Source: Megalonaias nervosa
Lineage: Eukaryota > Mollusca > Bivalvia > Unionida > Unionidae
Length of the DNA stretch: 64,000 nucleotides
Direction of reading: 5' to 3'
NCBI GenBank assembly: GCA_016617855.1
Contig: JAECUM010094028.1
Coordinates: 62,001 to 126,000 of the forward strand
The translations under genes were made by a program, and so were the position numbers. The notes under the pieces were generated by a model. It saw only the letters and a list, made by a program, of their open reading frames with translations. It searched no databases and was not told the DNA's origin. This document shows positions 23,478 through 34,600 of the stretch, one piece after another (within the stretch, counting starts at the first letter, position 1; each line of letters opens with the position of its first letter).

Positions 23478-23761
23478 CTTCAGGATTACTGGGTTACCAG
23501 GTGGCCTAGTGGTTTAAGGTGCTCACATTGGTAGATCACTGGCATCTCACCTCTGACCATGTGGGTTTGAGTCTCATGGTCAGCCAACATGGGTATGTAA
23601 AGAAAACTTGCCAGTAGCTTCCCATGGGTCAGTGGTTCTTTCCAGGGTCTTCCCTGGTTCTTCCTCTACCAGATATACTGGCTGCCTTGTGTCGCCTATC
23701 ATGTGCTGAAAAATTGCATGCCTGTCATGTGCTGAAAGCCACAACAACTTCACGATTACTG
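23478..23761 (+). mobile_element. SINE-B, full-length tRNA-derived SINE, 14-bp TSD
   Basis: The body is 23492-23747. The head has an A box (GGTGGCCTAGTGGTTTAAGG) and a B box (TGGGTTTGAGTCTC). It is followed by the family body, including GGTTCTTTCCAGGG and TATACTGGCTGCC. A 14-bp duplication with one mismatch flanks it (CTTCAGGATTACTG at 23478-23491; CTTCACGATTACTG at 23748-23761). This family differs from SINE-A in its body. Confidence 0.9.
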
Positions 23762-24039
23762 AAGCATTATCTCTTGTGATTTTATCTTTAAAAACTATCA
23801 GTACATGTGAAGTCTTTATGTCTCTCTTTCAAATGCTAGCAAGCCATAAGGATTGTCTTGTCACGCCATGTTAGGGTTTGTGTTAAATCTGTATGATATT
23901 GTCTTGCTATTCTTCTAGCATTCACTTTTGAAGACAAGATATACAGGTTTGCAGATCATATTTTATTAAGAATGATTTCATTTAACCTTAATCTTAGACA
24001 ATACTGGCTGATGGGTGGGACAAACAAGATGAGTATCAC

Positions 24040-24433
24040 ATCTATTGTCAGTTGTCAGTCAGTTTTTATACATCTGATTGGCTGAGCCTGTTACTTCTCT
24101 GCAGGACACATTTTTGATCAAACTTGGAATTATGCTTGCATCCTTAAGATCTTGAACAAGTTTGATCATAAGCAAGATCCATGGATAGTAATTAGGTGAT
24201 CTTGCATTTGATTGGATAAGCTTGTTAACCCTGTGAAAACCATACATTTGATCAAATTGGTATCAAACTTGAAATGAGGGTTTATATCATCCAGATCTTG
24301 GATGGGTTCAAAAATGAGTGATATCCATGCATGTTAATGAGGTAATCTTGCATCAAACTGGCAGACCATGTTGCCATTTCAGGTGCCATATTTCTGATAC
24401 ATTATTAATCAAACTTGGGAGTATTTACTTGTA
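24040..24433. repeat. ~146-bp tandem family Z, left block
   Basis: Three units are marked by ATTGGCTGAGC or ATTGGATAAGC, TGATCAAACTTGG, ATCAAGATCTTG and GATCCATGCAT. Spacing is 134-147 bp. It continues at 25442 after an inserted element. Confidence 0.8.
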
Positions 24434-25441
24434 CAGTAAAACTGGTTTTGAGCAAGCTCTGTTATGAGCAACCTCTGTTATGAGCAACCACCTAACATTA
24501 ATAACGACAATCATCATGCACGAATTGATTTTATTATAGAAGAACATAATCATAAGCAACCACCTGCTGAACAAGTTCAGCAATCATGGTTTTGATGCCA
24601 AACATGCATTTTGATTCCACCATGAACAGTCCCCTCCCAAAAAACATAAATATCACATACCGTTATTGAATCCTTTGTAATCACAACTGCTAATGAGGTT
24701 CTACAAGTGCAGGTTATTCTGTGTAAAAAAATTTAGAGTCTAACTACCAGTTTCCTAAAATCTACAGGTAGCCTGATATGTAGCACACTGAGACAAGAAT
24801 AAAGTACACGTCTTCGACTGCCACTAGCTGAAGTCCTGTAAATCTTAGTTATGATTAACCATTCATTCTACAAATGGAGCAGTTATGGGCGTGCATAGTT
24901 GTAAGTTTGTATTGTTTCTATACCTATTGTGAAAGGCCACTTGATGCAGACAATGATGCAAGTCCCCCTGCTTTCACTGTATTATGATGTGTATTGCCTT
25001 AAATCTTTTGTGAAGTTAAAAAAATACATATTGATTGGGATGAATGAGGTCCTTGTCTTTTTCTCTTCGTAAGTTATTTGCTTTATTTGGATAATTTAAT
25101 CTATAGTTATTGTGAAGGTATGCATTCATTCATGGTTTATTCATTTTACTGTTATTATAACCTGCACACAAAGCCAAATATACCACAGTTGGAAATCTCT
25201 TCAATACAATTTTAGTACAGTTTAGAAAAAAGATTGTGAATCCATGTAATATTTTAACCAGAATTGTCAATAAATAACAAAATATTTGTACAAGAACTAG
25301 GGTTACTTTTCCTTCTTATGCCCAGTTGAATTTCAGCCTTAAAAACTTGCCCACCTGTATAGACCTATTGTGAGAGACAACTTTCTTGACTGGCAAGTTT
25401 TTGTTGGTAGAAGGGGTGGTCTCTCAAAACGGGTTTTATTG
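24434..25441. mobile_element. pogo-like non-autonomous element splitting family Z
   Basis: The left end is CAGTAAAACTGGTTTTGAG and the right end, in reverse complement, is CAATAAAACCCGTTTTGAG, giving a TIR of about 19 bp. TA precedes the left end. CA, one change from TA, follows the right end. Inside are subterminal repeats of GTTATGAGCAACC. No transposase was seen. The same tandem family lies on both sides. Confidence 0.6.
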
Positions 25442-26060
25442 CATTGAAGTTCATTAACGAGCTAGATCCACACATACAAATCTTGCATGAGACTGGCTGA
25501 GCTTGTTTTAGGTGATCTTGCATCAGATTGTCTGACCTTGTTACCACTCAGAAGGCCCTATTTCTGATCTAATTTTGATCGAACATGAAATGCATGCTTA
25601 TATCATCAAGATCTTGGATGGGTTAGATAATAATTGAGATCCATGCATATTAGTGATGTAATCTTCTATCTTATTGGCTGAGTTTGTTACCAATCTGAAA
25701 GTCATATGATCTTCTGCTCTGATCTTGCATATATCATCAAGACATTTTATTTAATGTTACCTTGCAACTGATTGGCTGAGCTTGTCAACAATCTAGCAAC
25801 AATATTTCAGATCCAATTTTTATAGAACTTGTTAAATAGTCATATACTATCAAGATGTTAGATGAGAATGATTAGGAACAAGATATCTGCGTATTAATGA
25901 GATACCTTGAATCTTATTGGTTGAGCTTGATAGCTTCCTAGATCTAGGGATAATATTTCTGATCCAATTTCTTAAAAATTGGTAAATGGGTTTATATTCT
26001 CAAGATCTTGAACTTCAATTATTAGGAAGAGAATAAATTGTTATTACTGGTAGTTATACT
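25442..26060. repeat. ~146-bp tandem family Z, right block
   Basis: Continuation of the units seen at 24040-24433. ATTGGCTGAGCTTG-like marks lie at about 25491, 25672, 25770 and 25916, with intervals near 146 bp plus one shortened unit. Confidence 0.8.
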
Positions 26061-26379
26061 TTCATCACTGGAAAGCATTTTTATCAAGATACAGTAAAGT
26101 AAGTACAATAACATGACAGAAAGTTTGGGAGATAGCTGAAATAGGATGTGTACTTACAAGACTGCTTAGTTAAATGGTCAACTGTTATGTAAGACAAGCA
26201 ATATCAGACCCATTTTGGCCTTTTGTTTCTTGTCCATAATCTACTGGACTCAAGTATTTGGATGAAAATGTGGAGTAGGGATTGATTCTGTTGTTTGTTG
26301 GATTTCTTAAATTCACGGTTAGTATAAATCACAAGTCTGCAAAAATTGGTACTCCATTCAAAAATTGGTACTCCATTAA

Positions 26380-26727
26380 AAAGAGTTGCTCAGAGGAGCT
26401 GGTATTTGATAGGCTGAAAAGAATTTACAGGAATCCTTGATGGGACCATTTCTTCTCTTTACCTGCCGAGTGTTGAAACCATTTTTGAAAATCTTGGGCA
26501 GTAACAAGATTTTCAAGATAGCCACCCTGACATTCATGTTAGATACATACTGGTAATTGCTAGGTGTCCCGTTTTTCCCGTATTGGCTTGCATTTTGGGC
26601 TTGAATACGGGTGTAAGTTTTTCTTGTTAAAATCCATTTTTTAAATAAAAAAAGTTAAAAATTTCCTTGCAATTTTCTGTTTAGAATGGACAACAGGCCA
26701 TCCCTTAAGCTCTTCACCAGTAGAGGT
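26380..26727. mobile_element. Helentron/pearl-like family X, deleted copy
   Basis: Left-end sequence (GGCTGAAAAGAATTTACAGG, ACCATTTCTTC, GTTGAAACCATTTTTG, TAACAAGATTTTCAAGATAG) at 26410-26525 is followed after a short unrelated core by right-end sequence (CCATCCCTTAAGCTCTTC, ACCAGTAG) at about 26698-26722. The tandem core is missing. Confidence 0.55.
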
Positions 26728-26994
26728 AATAACAATATTGAATTCGGGGGCCCCGAGTGGTCTAAAGTGCTCACCGTTACAGATCACTGCCATCTCACCT
26801 CTGCATGCATGGGTTGGAGTCTCAGGCTTGGCCAATGTGGGTATGTGAGAAAGCTTGCCAGTGGCTTCTCTTGGGTTGGTGGTTCTTTCCAGGGTTTTCC
26901 CAGGTTCTTCCTCCACCATTTATACTGGCTGCAATGTATAGCCTATCTTATGCTGAAAAATGGCATTAATTTCTACAATAACAACATTAAATTC
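26728..26994 (+). mobile_element. SINE-B, full-length, 18-bp TSD
   Basis: The body is 26746-26976, with A box (CCCCGAGTGGTCTAAAG), B box (GGGTTGGAGTCTC) and the family body. An 18-bp target duplication with two mismatches (AATAACAATATTGAATTC / AATAACAACATTAAATTC) lies at 26728-26745 and 26977-26994. Confidence 0.88.
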
Positions 26995-28240
26995 ATAAAC
27001 TTCACAATTCATGGCATAGTACTTCCTCAAGCACACACACACACACACACGATTAAAAAGTGTTGGGATCAGCAGGTTTTGAAGTTTTAGCGTACTTAGT
27101 AATTGTTAAGTACATGAAATTGGCAATCTTCAACAGTGATTATTATTCTAGATCTAAGAATCCATAAAGTATCAAAGTCTGACAAATATTTTACAAATAT
27201 CATATATATTTTAATTTTGTTACTTACAATTTTATAGTTCATCTCTATGTCCTTAAAGAGTAAGTACAAAATGTATTCAGTAGTTTCCTGATTTTTGAAA
27301 GTTACCTCCCTTACATTATGGTTAAAGTAGAATATACATGTAGCTGATTTATCACTAAATACATATTTCCATTTGCTTTTGGATATTTGGTTAAATTCCC
27401 ACAGCTGACACAATTTAATACTCTCTCTTTATTCCTCCATTTCAAAGCAAGAAATTTTAAAAGGCTTGATATGAAACTTTTTAATATTGGTTGCTTTTAT
27501 TTTGCATATCCCTCACGACACAAGAGCTGTCTCAAGTACAAAAAAAAAAATTGTTTGAATGTCAATACAAAGAGCTCTAAACATTTTTATTGTGAATTTC
27601 ATGATATAAAAAATACTCATACAGGAGATCACACTTGAAGAGAATACTTTAATGAGAGCTTCACGAGAATTACTTACAATGAACAATTTGCATAGAGCCA
27701 AAGTCATAAATTATAGCAAGGACTAATGTACACGTTTGTTTACACAGATATATACCTACAAATCAGTGCCTTTATTGGGGATTAAATTTTGTGCCATTAC
27801 AAACACTAGTATTTAAACAAAGTTTGTAATTTGTATGAAAACAAAAGAATGTTCTACATATAATTTCAGTTGTGAACATTCTTGCATGCATGTTTGTAAG
27901 TGTTATTGCCCTTTTTGACTTACAGCTCGATGCAATGTTGGACATTTTTATGAATGTAGTTTATAGTGGATTGCTGCGAAACTTAGAAAATATTATGGTC
28001 ATCATCATTATAAACTAATTTCATGAAAGTCAGGCCTGTTTCTTGACTAAATAGTCATTTGCATCATAGAGTAAGTGAGGCATGGCAGGGCTAAGTTGCT
28101 CACCATTCCTCTACTAATTCTACATACATTCACATTGACACACACCATCATTACTTTCAGAGAAAGACTAATTTGCCCAAGAAAGAATTCATCAGGTTTG
28201 AATTAAAATACCTGCAGAAAGACATACCATATCTAAGAAA
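26995..28240. other. no gene seen
   Basis: AT-rich unique-looking sequence with a (CA)n run at 27033-27050. Short frames on both strands show no recognisable domain. Confidence 0.5.
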
Positions 28241-28244
28241 AAAG

Positions 28245-29410
28245 AAGAGTCCCTCAAAGGGTCTGACATTCTACTGACTGAAAAGAATTTCCAGGAATTT
28301 AAGACAAGACCATTTCTTCCTTTTAATTCTGACTGTTGAAACCATCTTGATATTCTTCAACAATAACAAGATTTTCAAATAAACTGCTTTGGTGGACAAA
28401 TTAGATGTCAGCTTGGCACTATTTTCATTTAGGACAAACAAGGCATCATAAGAATTCTTCTCGTGGAAACCCCATGTTCTGTGGCGTCACTAGGAGGGGT
28501 GCAGGGGATGCAGACTGCACCAGGTGACACCATTAGAGAGGGTGACACCAAAATGACTGTCTATAAAATTTTTGAATTTTTGTGCAGTTAGAGGGTCCAT
28601 GGGGGTGACACCACGAGTTACCGCACATGACTGTCTATAAAATTTTTGAATTTTTGTGCAGGAAGAGGGTCCATGGGGGTGACACCATGAGTTACCGCAC
28701 TGGGTGACACCAACCCTAGTGACGCCACTGCCCATGTTTATATGAATTTTCGTTTTTAAGGAGTGACACTAACAAGATTTTCAAGATGGATTCCATGGTG
28801 GCCATATTCGATACTAGATTGGCACTACTGCTATTTAGTACCAACTTGACATCATAAAAAGTTATTTTGGAAAGGACAATGTCAATACAACCAGCCATCT
28901 AGGAGAAGTAGTGACAACAAGATTTCAAGATCGCCTTTGTGGAAGTCATATTAGAAGTCAGATTGGCACGATTTTCATTTAGGGCCAACTAGACTTCAAA
29001 ATAAGTCTTTCAGTAAAAACCACATGATGATACAATTTTCCACTCAGGAGTAGTCATAGTAAGATTTTAAAGATAGCCACTGTGGTAGCCATATTGGAGA
29101 ACTGATTGGCACCATTCTCATTTAGGACCAAGTAAACATAATATGATGTCTTCTGGTGACCACATGTTAATATGAAATTCCATTCTCGATGAGTATCAAT
29201 AACAAGATTTTTAAGATGGCCACTGTGGTGGCCATACTGGACATCAGATTGGCCCAATATTCATTTAGGTCGAACTGGACCCCAGGATGAATGTTACAAG
29301 TTTCAAGGCACCTCCAAGTAGTTTAGGAACAGTAATGATAACTTGTGCTAACAGACAGACAAACAGACAACTGGCCATCTCATAAGCTCTTCTGGTCAAT
29401 GACCAGTACA
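28245..29410. mobile_element. Helentron/pearl-like family X, full-length copy with nested hAT MITE
   Basis: The left end (AGTCCCTCAAAGGGTCTGA, a short palindrome) and left arm are followed by about four ~145-bp core units, each with TTTCAAGATGGCCAC-, CATATTGGATGTCAGATTGG- and CATTTAGGACCAA-like blocks. The core units start near 28780, 28928, 29069 and 29212. The right arm ends in CATAAGCTCTTCTGGTCAAT, then GACCAGTA, a second palindrome. The same arms occur at 51474-52643. A 252-bp hAT MITE lies inside at 28479-28730. Confidence 0.75.
28471..28738. mobile_element. hAT MITE with perfect 8-bp TSD
   Basis: The element is 28479-28730 (252 bp). TIRs are CTGTGGCGTCACTAGG at the left and CCCTAGTGACGCCACTG at the right. 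A perfect 8-bp TSD, CCCATGTT, lies at 28471-28478 and 28731-28738. An internal ~80-bp block (CTGTCTATAAAATTTTTGAA through GGGGGTGACACCA) occurs twice in tandem. CAGTGGCGTCACTAGG-type ends and 8-bp TSDs are typical of hAT. Confidence 0.93.
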
Positions 29411-29585
29411 GCTAAAGGCAGTGTGGTTTCAGTACTCCTGTGGATTGTATTCTTCAGTACAGTTAAAAGCAGTGTGGTTTCAATACTCATTATGTGGAGT
29501 GTATTCTTAAAAAAGCAGTGTTGTTTTAGTACTTACGGGGAGTATTTATAAAAATGCTGTGTTTCAGTATTTATTATGTGCAGTC
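29405..29585. repeat. ~58-bp tandem repeat, about three copies
   Basis: Units contain AGCAGTGTGGTTTCAGTACT and GTGGAGTGTATTCTT, and diverge to the right. The array begins at the right end of the family X element. Confidence 0.7.
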
Positions 29586-29663
29586 AGGACTCATGCATTT
29601 ATCAAGTTTCATAATGGTAACAGATGCAATGTCACTGGAGCATGATATTGATGTGACTATGAG

Positions 29664-29692
29664 TGTGTGTGATTTGGATTTTTAACATAGTT
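29664..29692 (-). mobile_element. SINE-A 3'-tail fragment
   Basis: About 29 bp match the reverse complement of the SINE-A 3' end (GTGTGTGTGATTTGGATTTT followed by TAACATAG). No clear duplication flanks it. Confidence 0.45.
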
Positions 29693-29919
29693 TCAGTGTT
29701 TTATCTACAAATGGCTTCATGTAAGTCATTTGACTCATCAAGGCAAAAAAACAGTGAGTCAAAATCCAAACCTACAAGTCCTATTCAAGCCGATGATCAG
29801 TATAAAGTAGTTTTTAAAAAATAATTATATTGTTTAAATACACAACAAAAATAATAGTTATATAATGTGACTAAAGCCTATAAGGCAATTCCTTTGCCAG
29901 AAGCATCTGAACATTCTAT

Positions 29920-30400
29920 AGTTGTTTAAAATCTTGTTGATGGTTTCATATCATCAGAAATAATCTGAGCATATATAACAAGGCATTTATTGTTGGCTAT
30001 GTCAGTACTTTCATCTGCCATTGCTGTCACAAATGACGAATTTTGCAGGTCACGTATAAGATTATCCCCAACAACGTTTTGATAGGCTCTCCAGTACCTT
30101 AGAACAGGTAGTAGCCAAGTCATACTGAACGGTGGAATTCTTCAAAATGCCAATGGCATCAATTTCTTTAGCTGTTAAGTCATGTATTAAATTAAGAAGA
30201 GATTTGTATTTTAAAAAAGGGATGTCTTTTACACTCAGCCAATGTACACACTTAAGTAGCACTTTCACTGCTATGTCTTGTTTGTAAAACTGCATTAAAA
30301 TTTGCCTGGTGTTGTGAACCTTCCAGAGGTCTCTGAAACGCTTAATCACGCATATTTGGATGCCAATTTTTTTTTTTATTGGGACGCAAAAAATCACTTA
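29920..30400 (-). pseudogene. hAT-type (ZNF862/DUF4371-like) transposase fragment
   Basis: Two overlapping frames on the minus strand join by a frameshift near 30060-30120. The upstream one reads AVKVLLKCVHWLSVKDIPFL, then KYKSLLNLIHDL. The downstream one reads NLIRDLQNSSFVTAMADEST, then DIANNKCLVIYAQII. Established: the 'A..V.W..KEDIP..KY..L' and 'S.F....DESTD.....L.I..R.I' pattern belongs to hAT-derived proteins of the ZNF862/KIAA1586 group. Only part of the middle domain remains, with a frameshift. No intact ends were found. Confidence 0.65.
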
Positions 30401-30429
30401 GGCGGGAGTCCTCCGTACACATGTAATAG

Positions 30430-30775
30430 GTGGGCGGCAAAATTCAAAGACTTACCAGTCCTGCTTCAGCTACCTTCTTAGTGAGAAAATGTATTGATCA
30501 CTTAGCTGTGCTAATATTGGTGAGTGTACACATTCGTTTATCCCCGGAACCAAGTGCCTGTGAATTACAGAATTCAGTGGCTGAAAGACCCCTTGAGGTA
30601 CATGTTGTCATTGTAAGAGTACATTAAAAGAACAAGATGCAATAGCTGGGCGGCAAGTTCAAAGGCTTTGATTGGCATTTGGGTGGGAAAATATACTGAT
30701 ATTTACAGTGATTGAATTCAGAGGCAGAAAGACCCAGAGATGTACTTGTGGTCATTTGTAAGAGTACATAAAGTA
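30430..30775. repeat. imperfect ~200-bp tandem duplication
   Basis: Two blocks share TGGGCGGCAAAATTCAAAG-like, GAATTCAGWGGCWGAAAGAC-like and GTCATTTGTAAGAGTACAT-like segments in the same order, near 30430-30625 and 30645-30775. It lies next to the transposase fragment and may belong to the same dead element. Confidence 0.55.
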
Positions 30776-31549
30776 AACAATTTTAGGTTTCATAATTTGT
30801 GTTCATTTCCGAGTGTAGTGGAATAAGCAGTGCACGTGACCTCGGAATCAAGATATGTTGAGACTTGGACAAAATGCCATTCACAAATTTGGATAGTATT
30901 TGGAGTTCAAACAACAGTTTGTTTTCTGGCAACCCAGCATGCCTTCCCAGTGTATTGTTATGAAAGTTATTGTTTTTTTGCACATTTGCTCATCAAGGTT
31001 TATTTTAGTCTCTGTACATGTATGGCAAAACATAAAGGCATCTTCACTGTCACATTCTTCACTCGACCTAACTTCTTTTTGAAAACACAGCAAGCTGTAT
31101 GTTTTCAACCATTGTTGCACAAAATTACGTTTTATCTTACATGTAACCGTTACCTCATCTTAAGATGGCTCCACTGGTTCGATAGTTAATACTATTATCG
31201 ACGGTCGGTTGTAAAAACGCGTCCAAATGATAATTTCGATGGTTTCAGATCTATTTTAATTTTTTTTTTATTTTTTTACCTTGGATGCCATTTTCATTCG
31301 AATGCTGATAGTATCTTGGTACAACGCAAGGCATATAATTGAGGGAATGGAAATTGTTGCTTCTTTGCGAGACAAGGATGCGCATAAAATAATATTTTCT
31401 GGTGAGAATCACTGTAAAATCACGTTCATTTTTTGCCTCTTTCTTATTTGTGGTGATTTATGGTTCTAACATCCTGTTGCTACATCAGCGTAAAAAACTG
31501 ATGTGCGAGTGTTTTCTCTGTTTGAGCGAGTTGTAATCTAGCCAATGAT

Positions 31550-31700
31550 GTAGTTAGACCAAACATTTATTTTGTGTTAATCAGCAAAACATAACAATTG
31601 GGTGCATCAATTTATGTACTGGCGACGATTTTTAGACCAAACCTTTGTTTCTTGTTAATCAGCAAAACATAACATTGGGGTGCGTCAATTTACGTACCGT
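31550..31700. repeat. ~85-bp tandem duplication
   Basis: TTAGACCAAAC, GTTAATCAGCAAAACATAAC and TGGGTGCATCAATTTA-like blocks appear twice, at about 31555-31615 and 31632-31695. Confidence 0.75.
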
Positions 31701-31779
31701 CATCGACTTTTGTGCGTCAAATCGGAAAATTCTGTGTATTTGACGCATGATGCATGGGTAGATAAAACACTGTAGTTTT

Positions 31780-32028
31780 GACAATTTTTCAGTCATATTG
31801 CTATGATGTCTGCAGTGTAGCAGTTTATAGTGATGTCTAGCACTAGGGCATCATGCCGCAGACATGTCACATCATGTTCCACCCAGTCACATTATCCTGA
31901 CACCAGGCCAACCAGTCCTAACACTAACCTCTTAATGCCGAGCGCCAAGCAAGGTAGCTGTAAGTACCATTTATAATTCTTTGGTATGATTCGGCTGGGG
32001 TTCAAACTCATGACCTCCTGCATCCGAG
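31780..32028 (-). mobile_element. SINE-A, truncated at both ends
   Basis: The body matches SINE-A from near the 3' end (TTTTTCAGTCATATTGCTAT) through the B-box region (GGGGTTCAAACTCATGACC). The A-box part of the head and the CA tail are missing. No duplication was found. Confidence 0.85.
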
Positions 32029-33814
32029 AGGTACCTGTGATGTACCTGGTTATATGTGTATGTGACAGTACAGGTAGGCATGAACCTTCAATATTCAAAC
32101 TTAGCATTTTAGCAGAAGCATAAAATAATGGTCACCATGACCTACATTGGTTGCAACATGTACTTCTATTCTGAATGCAGGTACATGTACATATCAAGTT
32201 TACTGACAGTGCAGACTAATAAGTCGGAGTCAAAGATGTAAATTTCAACATAAAGGTTAATAAATTAAATGAATTAAGATCCATTCATGCCAATAACAAT
32301 GAAAACTACAACAAAATTTATGCAGGTAAGTTTATTTATCACGGTGTCACTAACATGAGTGGCCCCAAGCCAAAAGATCAGGCAGATGACATAACAGATT
32401 TAATGATAATGTAAAATTTGAGATCATAATTGTATTTTTGTGTATATTTATTAAATTAATATAGAAATAAAATGCTTATAAAGAATAATTAATATTAACA
32501 ATTAGCCAAGCACTGTTCAGCCATCCAAAATTATGTACCTTTAGTAAATGAGGTAATAAAATCTATAAGCATGGATTACTCCCTTTTCTCCAGATTCTGA
32601 CACAAGGTGGAATTCCCTGCCATTTTCATACAGAGTTTTAATTTAAAGGGTGAGTGGACTGCTTTAATTTCAGATATGTCTATGAATGTAACCCTTACAT
32701 TTTGTTTCAAAAGACATGTGATAAATAACTTTAAGTAAATAAGTATCAAATTTATCTGTCTTTATTACCTGAGTAGCTAATCATATCCTATGGCAACAAC
32801 ACTATTTGATATTTATTAAAAATAGCAGACATTACCACTGAATATATAAAACAGCATGTCTCCACCATTGTACTGTACTTAAAATGCTTTTAACAGTCAA
32901 TGAAAGCATCTCTTTGCCGAGTTGCAAAAAGTTATCCATTAAGTGCTTGATTATAGCAATGCATTTAGAAGTCAAGCATTTACACCATCAGATTCATCAT
33001 TTGTACAATTAATGAAAGTTACTGGTTTTGTTGTGCTTAAGGGAAAATCAGCTATGCAGGATGCTCATGTACATGCTCATTTTTAAAGTGGGGGGGGCTG
33101 GGTGTTCATTAAATTAAGCTGGGATCTGTATGTCCTGGAGAAATACATGAGAAAATGACATCTAGAACACATATGGTATATAGATGTAAAAACAATGCAA
33201 GCACTTTCTATTGGTGGGTTAAGGTGAAACACTGATTATCCATTGGGATATATTTTGACCAGATGGCTAATAAATCTATGCGGAATAAACTGTATACAGC
33301 AAATACTATGTTGGTTTGCATGATCTAAATATTTGCAGAAGTGGCAGAATTTAAATTTTATTGTATTGAAAACATGTCAGACTAATCAAACACATGCTTA
33401 CCTCAATTTCATAAATTAAAAAGTATCAAAAACAGCAGTACTAGACATTACAATTGAAAAAAAAAAAAATTATTAGCATGAAAAATATCCCTAAAAACAA
33501 GGTTTTAAATTTTGCAGACATATCTCTAATAAGGTATATTTTCTTTACACCCCATCAACAAATCTAATAGCATTATGTTCAGACATTTCTATCTGCAGTC
33601 ACTGTTAAATTGATAGAAAAATATCTGCATATTTTCCAAAATATAGTAAAGATATCATTGATCAAAATTTTTATGTTTGGATAAATTCTGTACAATGTTA
33701 TCATAGCAAGAATAGTTTATTCTGTGGTACATGCTCTACATTCCACCAATAAAATATTGGAACTATTACAATGCTAATTCTACCAGAATATAATTACAGT
33801 ACATGTATATAGAT
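32029..33814. other. no gene seen; possibly SDR 3' flank
   Basis: AT-rich sequence, with no ORF or recognised repeat beyond short homopolymers. It lies downstream of the putative last SDR exon (minus strand), so part may be 3' UTR. I cannot place a transcript end. Confidence 0.4.
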
Positions 33815-34094
33815 ATTTCTTTAAGACTATGTATACATGTTTCTTTAAGACTATGTATGCATGTTTCTTTAAGACTATGTATACATGCTTCTTAAGACTA
33901 TGTATACATCTTTCTTTAAGACTGTGTACATGTTTCTTTAAGACTATGTATACATCTTTCTTTAAGACTGTGTACATGTTTCTTTAAAACTATGTATACA
34001 TCTTTCTTTAAGACTATATACATGTTTCTTTATGACTGTGTGCTTGTTTCTTTAAGACTATGTATACATGTTTCTTTAAGACTATGTATACATG
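33815..34094. repeat. 24-bp minisatellite
   Basis: About twelve copies of a unit built from TTTCTTTAAGACTATG plus TATACATG. Some units are shortened to 18-20 bp by loss of TATACA. The small frame on the minus strand is a by-product. Confidence 0.93.
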
Positions 34095-34539
34095 AATGAA
34101 GTCTCCTATTCATGTTACCCGGTAAGTATATTTTTTTCTCCTATCACTCTGAATGAGCAATTGTGACTTGGATATATCCATACAACAGTATGATCAATTT
34201 CATACTAAAATATTTGTTAACTAGTTTGGCATTGGGGATGGGGTTGTACTTACAGACCCCAAAATCATATCCTTAAAATAACAAAAACTTTTTCAACATT
34301 TGAAAGTGCTGCTCTAATTAGCAATTCAATTGATTTCAAACAAGTGATAAAAAACAATTATTTCAATTCAACAAAACTTAACAGAAAGTGAAAACTTTGT
34401 AAATTCTTCTGTCTTATACAATATTATAAAAATAACAAGTTATATTTGTACATCTGGCACAATGATGTTATTAACATCTAATATGTAATTAACCTTTCTG
34501 TCAAAAGATTCTTGTGCTATTCCTGCTTACATGTTAAAT

Positions 34540-34600
34540 TTATCGATTACGAACTCTCAACAGTATGCCTGCTGTATAGAGACTCCTGGGCATCATAGCT
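34540..34600 (-). CDS. SDR16C-like putative last exon
   Basis: The acceptor TTTATTTCAG is followed by a base that completes the split codon from 48801 (GG+A). Then [19 protein letters not shown] and TAA (34542-34540) follow. The residues continue MALKG in a way that resembles the 'LKSFLPLK...' segment of SDR16C proteins, but the tail is about 20 residues shorter. Phase, acceptor and early stop support it. The 14.2-kb intron and short length leave doubt. Confidence 0.55.

Noticed and set aside
28490..28735. 81-codon frame on the minus strand with a Cys/Thr pattern
   Set aside because: It lies wholly within the hAT MITE and comes from its internal duplication.
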